A DNA stretch of 64,000 nt from Diphasiastrum complanatum (lineage: Eukaryota; Streptophyta; Lycopodiopsida; Lycopodiales; Lycopodiaceae). Each line of letters opens with the position of its first letter. Position 1 is the first letter of the stretch. Shown here one piece after another: positions 60,677 to 64,000 of the stretch. The notes under the pieces were generated by a model. The model was not told the origin of the DNA. It saw nothing but the letters and a program-made list of their open reading frames with translations, and did no database searches. The stretch covers positions 56,440,789 to 56,504,788 of the forward strand of contig CM055099.1 of assembly GCA_029204225.1 (NCBI GenBank), in the 5' to 3' direction. Made by a program: the position numbers and the translations under genes.

Positions 60677-61340
60677 CTCCTTCAAATTTAGCTTGATCTA
60701 TTTACAACTCTCTTTACTAGATGAATGAATGCTTTTAGAAATGTCTAAAAAATCCAGTTACAAACAAGGAACTTTTGAGACTCCAATAGAGAATGATGTC
60801 CATGAAGGATCTTTCACCACCTCTTAAAGGATCCCTTACAAGATGTTCCACAAACGTAGTCTATATATATGTAGCACACTTCAAAAACTATACATCATGC
60901 CAAGCCATGGATTCCAAGGCATTTTGTGCACTTGAAGATACATCAATTAAAACTATTAAGTGCATACATAATGTTGCCAAAGACAACTTTCCTTGCTTGA
61001 TCCATATGATTGAGCCTTGATGGCTCCATCTTGATACTCAGGGTTTTTCTTGGAGTCTTCGGGTCTTGAGCTTGCTCCTCCACTTGACTTGACTCCAAAC
61101 CATCAATTATTTGAATAAGGTGTTGATCAAAAGGTGCTTCTTCAAGTTTACAAATCTTCCACTCTTGAAGATCACATTTCCACCATTGACAACTTCTTTG
61201 GTGGAAAACATGTAGATTCTACAATCTCTACTTGAAGAGCAAAACACTACCATTATTCCTATCATTGAAGTAGGATAATATTTGGTCCTTATATTGGAAT
61301 GATCAATGCACAAAGCATGTGGACAAAATATTTTCAAAAC
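60677..61340 (-). mobile_element. Copia F internal remnant with the RT core deleted
   Basis: Minus strand, decayed. 61107-61337 aligns to the integrase C-terminal segment of A (IMVVFCSSSRDCRIYMFSTK against the GIMVGYSSTKKAYRVF block). 60900-61100 aligns to the A linker (PSRLNHMDQARKVV) and the RT start (NALESMAWHDV). Then 60780-60830 (GGERSFMDIILYWS) aligns to the post-YVDD block GDERSFEYITLFRS. The catalytic RT core between them is absent. A PPT (GAAGGAG) ends it. Confidence 0.6.
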
Positions 61341-61859
61341 AATGATGTTTCATCTTTTATGACACTATTCAAACTATTACAAAAATCGTATCCAATAAAA
61401 TTGCTTTACCATCAACAAATGTAGATTGAAAAACATTCAACTTTCATTGCCTACTTCAAGATGTTCTCTTTCTGGAAAAACTACTAGGCATCAATATATT
61501 ACTATACACAATTGTACATTTGAGAAATCCAAACATGAACGATTTTCAAGTAATTTAGGTTGGAAAATCCAATAACTTATACCTAAAGTTAGATAGAGAA
61601 AAACTCTCAAAAATTTTGGTGATATCTCCAAATATTTCTTTCTATGAGACTTCCTTTTGCTAGATATCCTTGTATGCAATGTCTATAAAAAGAGTAACTT
61701 GCATGTTGTATGTAAAAAGTTGTGCAAATTGATGTCATCATTTTCAATGCAATGACAACAACTTGGAGTCTCAAGCCTTTCATATGAGCAATAAAATTGC
61801 TAATCTGATTACATTCCAAATGTTGATTACATTCTTGCAATGTATTATTTCCAAGTATG
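61341..61859. other. Unassigned stretch, probably decayed copia integrase
   Basis: Lies upstream (minus sense) of F's integrase C-terminus. Only faint resemblance, with stops in all frames. Confidence 0.3.
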
Positions 61860-62280
61860 ACCAAGAAAAACAATTGGGTTTGTACAAACCGTAAGGTACA
61901 TCAAACTCCCAATTAGATTTTGATTATGGCATCCTTTGCATCTTTTGTCTTTTCTCATCATGCTTGGGCAAGTTTGCTTCGACAATCTGGCTCCAACCAT
62001 CTCGGCATCGCCTTCTCTTTGCAATGGATCATCCCATATTGCTTCAACACTTTCTCAACATATTCGGACTGGTTCAGATGCATGACTCCTCTCTTTCAGT
62101 CTCTTTCAATCTGCAACCCCAAATATTTTGTTGTTTCTCCTAGATCTGTGATTTTGTAATTTGTAGATATTGACTCTTCGTTTCATTGATTAACGTCAAA
62201 AAATTTCATCATCACAGAATTGTCCACAAATATTGTCAAAATCATGAACTTTTCTTCTATCCTTTTAATGTAGACATTGT
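61860..62280 (-). mobile_element. Copia RT C-terminal fragment of a different family
   Basis: Minus-strand reading gives VYIKRIEEKFMILTIFVDN (YVDD position changed to FVDN), ITDLGETTKYLGLQIERD, MHLNQSEYVEKVLKQYGM and an SLMYLTVCT-like block. Broken by stops, no flanking domains. Confidence 0.75.
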
Positions 62281-63143
62281 TGTGTCGGATAGAAGTCTAG
62301 AGACTTCAAAAGACTGTGGAAAAAGTACAAAAAGGACCAAGAGTGGATCCTAATCTGATCCTCAAGAGGGATTGGTTGTCAGATTACTTGATCTATCAAT
62401 CTACTTCAAATTAAGATCAACCTAGATCAATTCTAGACACAAAATCCTAACAAGAACAATCATTAATTGAAGGTAAGTGTACTTTATGGTTTCACACGTG
62501 TGAAACACTGTCTGAGTACGGACTCCGACCTAAAAATCAAGTACACATTGATAGAACCTCAAAACAATCAAAACAAATGTAGACAAATGGAGAGAATCAC
62601 TCAAAATTGCTTCCAAAACCAAGATTGGTGTCTCACATTGATTATGGCCAAATGTGGCTCTATATATACAATAAGTGGAGCTCGTGGTACTGATCATCCC
62701 TCTGATCCCACATGTGTGAAGGTGCTTTGTCATATGATGATTCATCATGCAAAACTGACACTTGGACAAAACCTTCTATTTTTGAGCACTTTTGGTCCAT
62801 TTTCCTTCTATATGGAGATCTACTTGGAAATCTTCTAGAAGTCAAAATTCGCCTACTTCAGCTTATTCCACACATGTGAGATGTCCTCTACACATGGGAT
62901 ATGACACCTAACCAAAGGATGTGGCTCATGCAATCAATAGATTGATGCCATGTGTCATATGTCTAGAAAACTAGTTTTTGGCCTTTTTAGCCACTAGAAC
63001 TTGAATTAAATCATATGTACAACCTATATGATTGGTACATGACAAGTACACTACTTTCACACGTGGGAACAGGCTCCACACATGTGTTTTTATCTATATA
63101 CAAGATTTTTGGCCTCTACCAAGCTTACTTTTTGCATTTTTCA
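62281..63143 (-). repeat. Probable 3' LTR of element E
   Basis: On the minus strand it starts TGTGAAAAATGC right after a PPT (63144-63150). It carries the GGAGCCTGTTCCCACGTGTG block (63051-63080, reversed) shared with LTR B, a TATATATA element near 62660 and five CACAYGTG-type motifs. The left end is set where the RT fragment begins and is approximate. Confidence 0.55.
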
Positions 63144-64000
63144 CACTCCTCAAAAATCTAGCTTGATGGAAAACATGATGATCTTGAACTTGACTCCATG
63201 GGCTGAATTGGTCTTTGTTGGTTCAAAAGGTGTGAAGATCAGCCAATGAGCTTGATGTTGATCTGAAATCACCATATCCATGATAGTGCTTCTTTGATGT
63301 TGACATCTTTGATGAACTTGAGAGCTTTGCACCATCCTAGCACCTCCAAAATTGATTCCTTCCAAATTTCATGTAGATGCTTGACTTTGAGGCTTGCTCC
63401 TTCTTCATGTGCATGCTCCTTCATGAGAAAATAAATATTTCTTCTTGATTTATTAGGATCACAAAGATCTAACATCATGTTACTACGATCTAGAGCATTA
63501 GACTCATCCAAATTGGCAAGACTATGCATGCTATAATAACAAAGTGTTTGCATCATATCTTCATGCTTGTTTACCATGCTAATCTCTGATCCATTGAGGC
63601 TAAATACTTCATTATGGAGATAAGTGTCTTTAGAAGATGATTCACTTACTCTCGTAAAGAGTTTACAATTTGCCTCAATACAAATTTTCAAACTATGAGT
63701 GAACAAATCATTGATGCTCTTACATTTGATGAAATAACCATTTTCTTTCTAATTGATTTAAAATCAATTTCAACCTTTTAAGAAACATCTATGTTCTCAA
63801 GAGAGACTTCATACTCAACTAGTATGGCTTTACTCCAATTTTGAGATGCAATGATCTCACAAAGCAAATTGATTTATTAAATGACATAAGAGAAATAAGT
63901 ATGTGATGTATACCACATGAGATATGCTCCTCTTTCCCTTGAAATGTGAGCCACATGGACTCAACCATATTTCTTGAGTTTCTTTTTGGAATCACAATTT
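63144..64000 (-). mobile_element. Element E: 3' part of a second RT-less copia derivative
   Basis: PPT GAGGAG at 63144 onward. The main frame 63269-63706 (THSLKICIEANCKLFTRVSESSSKDTYLHNEVFSL...MLDLCDPNK) aligns to the unassigned region of element C (THSLKKGVFSCIDAYCKLL, RLSEASTEDTYTLKKVFSL, LDLYDLC). To 64000 the reading continues with stops but keeps a REKEEHISCGIHHILISL stretch like KEKKSKGGIHFVLFTYCSF of C. No RT motif is present, and the element runs off the window. Confidence 0.65.

Overview
The window is nuclear DNA from a land plant with a large, transposon-rich genome. The evidence is spliced genes with GT-AG introns, one of them over 10 kb, several Ty1/copia elements primed by initiator Met-tRNA, Ty3/gypsy debris, and very long (AG)n tracts. 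The species cannot be read from the sequence; a fern or another large-genome vascular plant would fit. No rRNA, tRNA, CRISPR array or organellar gene was seen.

Layout. 1-8455: an old minus-strand copia (family O) split by a nearly complete plus-strand copia (element A, 1073-7307) with LTRs, PBS, gag-pol, PPT and a perfect 5-bp target duplication. 8960-11040: the 3' end of a decayed Ty3/gypsy element. 11843-13120: microsatellite, hairpin and poly-C. 13752-35561: the main host gene, a SNF2-family ATPase of the ERCC6L/PICH type (plant CHR24-like). I could thread it through 22 phase-compatible exons (about 1304 codons). Intron 4 (10.3 kb) holds copia, gag-only and gypsy fragments. 37471-42283: copia debris, a tandem/inverted repeat and a (TC)n tract.

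42286-53809: copia element B with both LTRs. Its leader holds a solo LTR of family A (TSD atagc). Its protease region is interrupted by element C (45425-50029, minus), an RT-less copia derivative whose two ORFs are separated by one in-frame TGA. 54143-54390 is a 248-bp (AG)n tract. It is followed by a spliced, apparently decaying gene of unknown function (about 54740-56926) with a ParB-like D-G-N-H-R motif. 57362-64000 is a mosaic of minus-strand copia pieces (D, F, E). E carries the same unassigned accessory region as C, and F has lost the RT core.

Most noteworthy: (i) RT-less copia derivatives sharing an unexplained region (C and E); (ii) five CCAAT boxes at 33-bp spacing in every family-A LTR; (iii) a CACACGTGTG/CACATGTG palindrome recurring in LTRs and leaders of several copia families; (iv) the unknown DGNHR-motif gene; (v) an apparently intact chromatin-remodeller gene containing a 10-kb transposon-filled intron.
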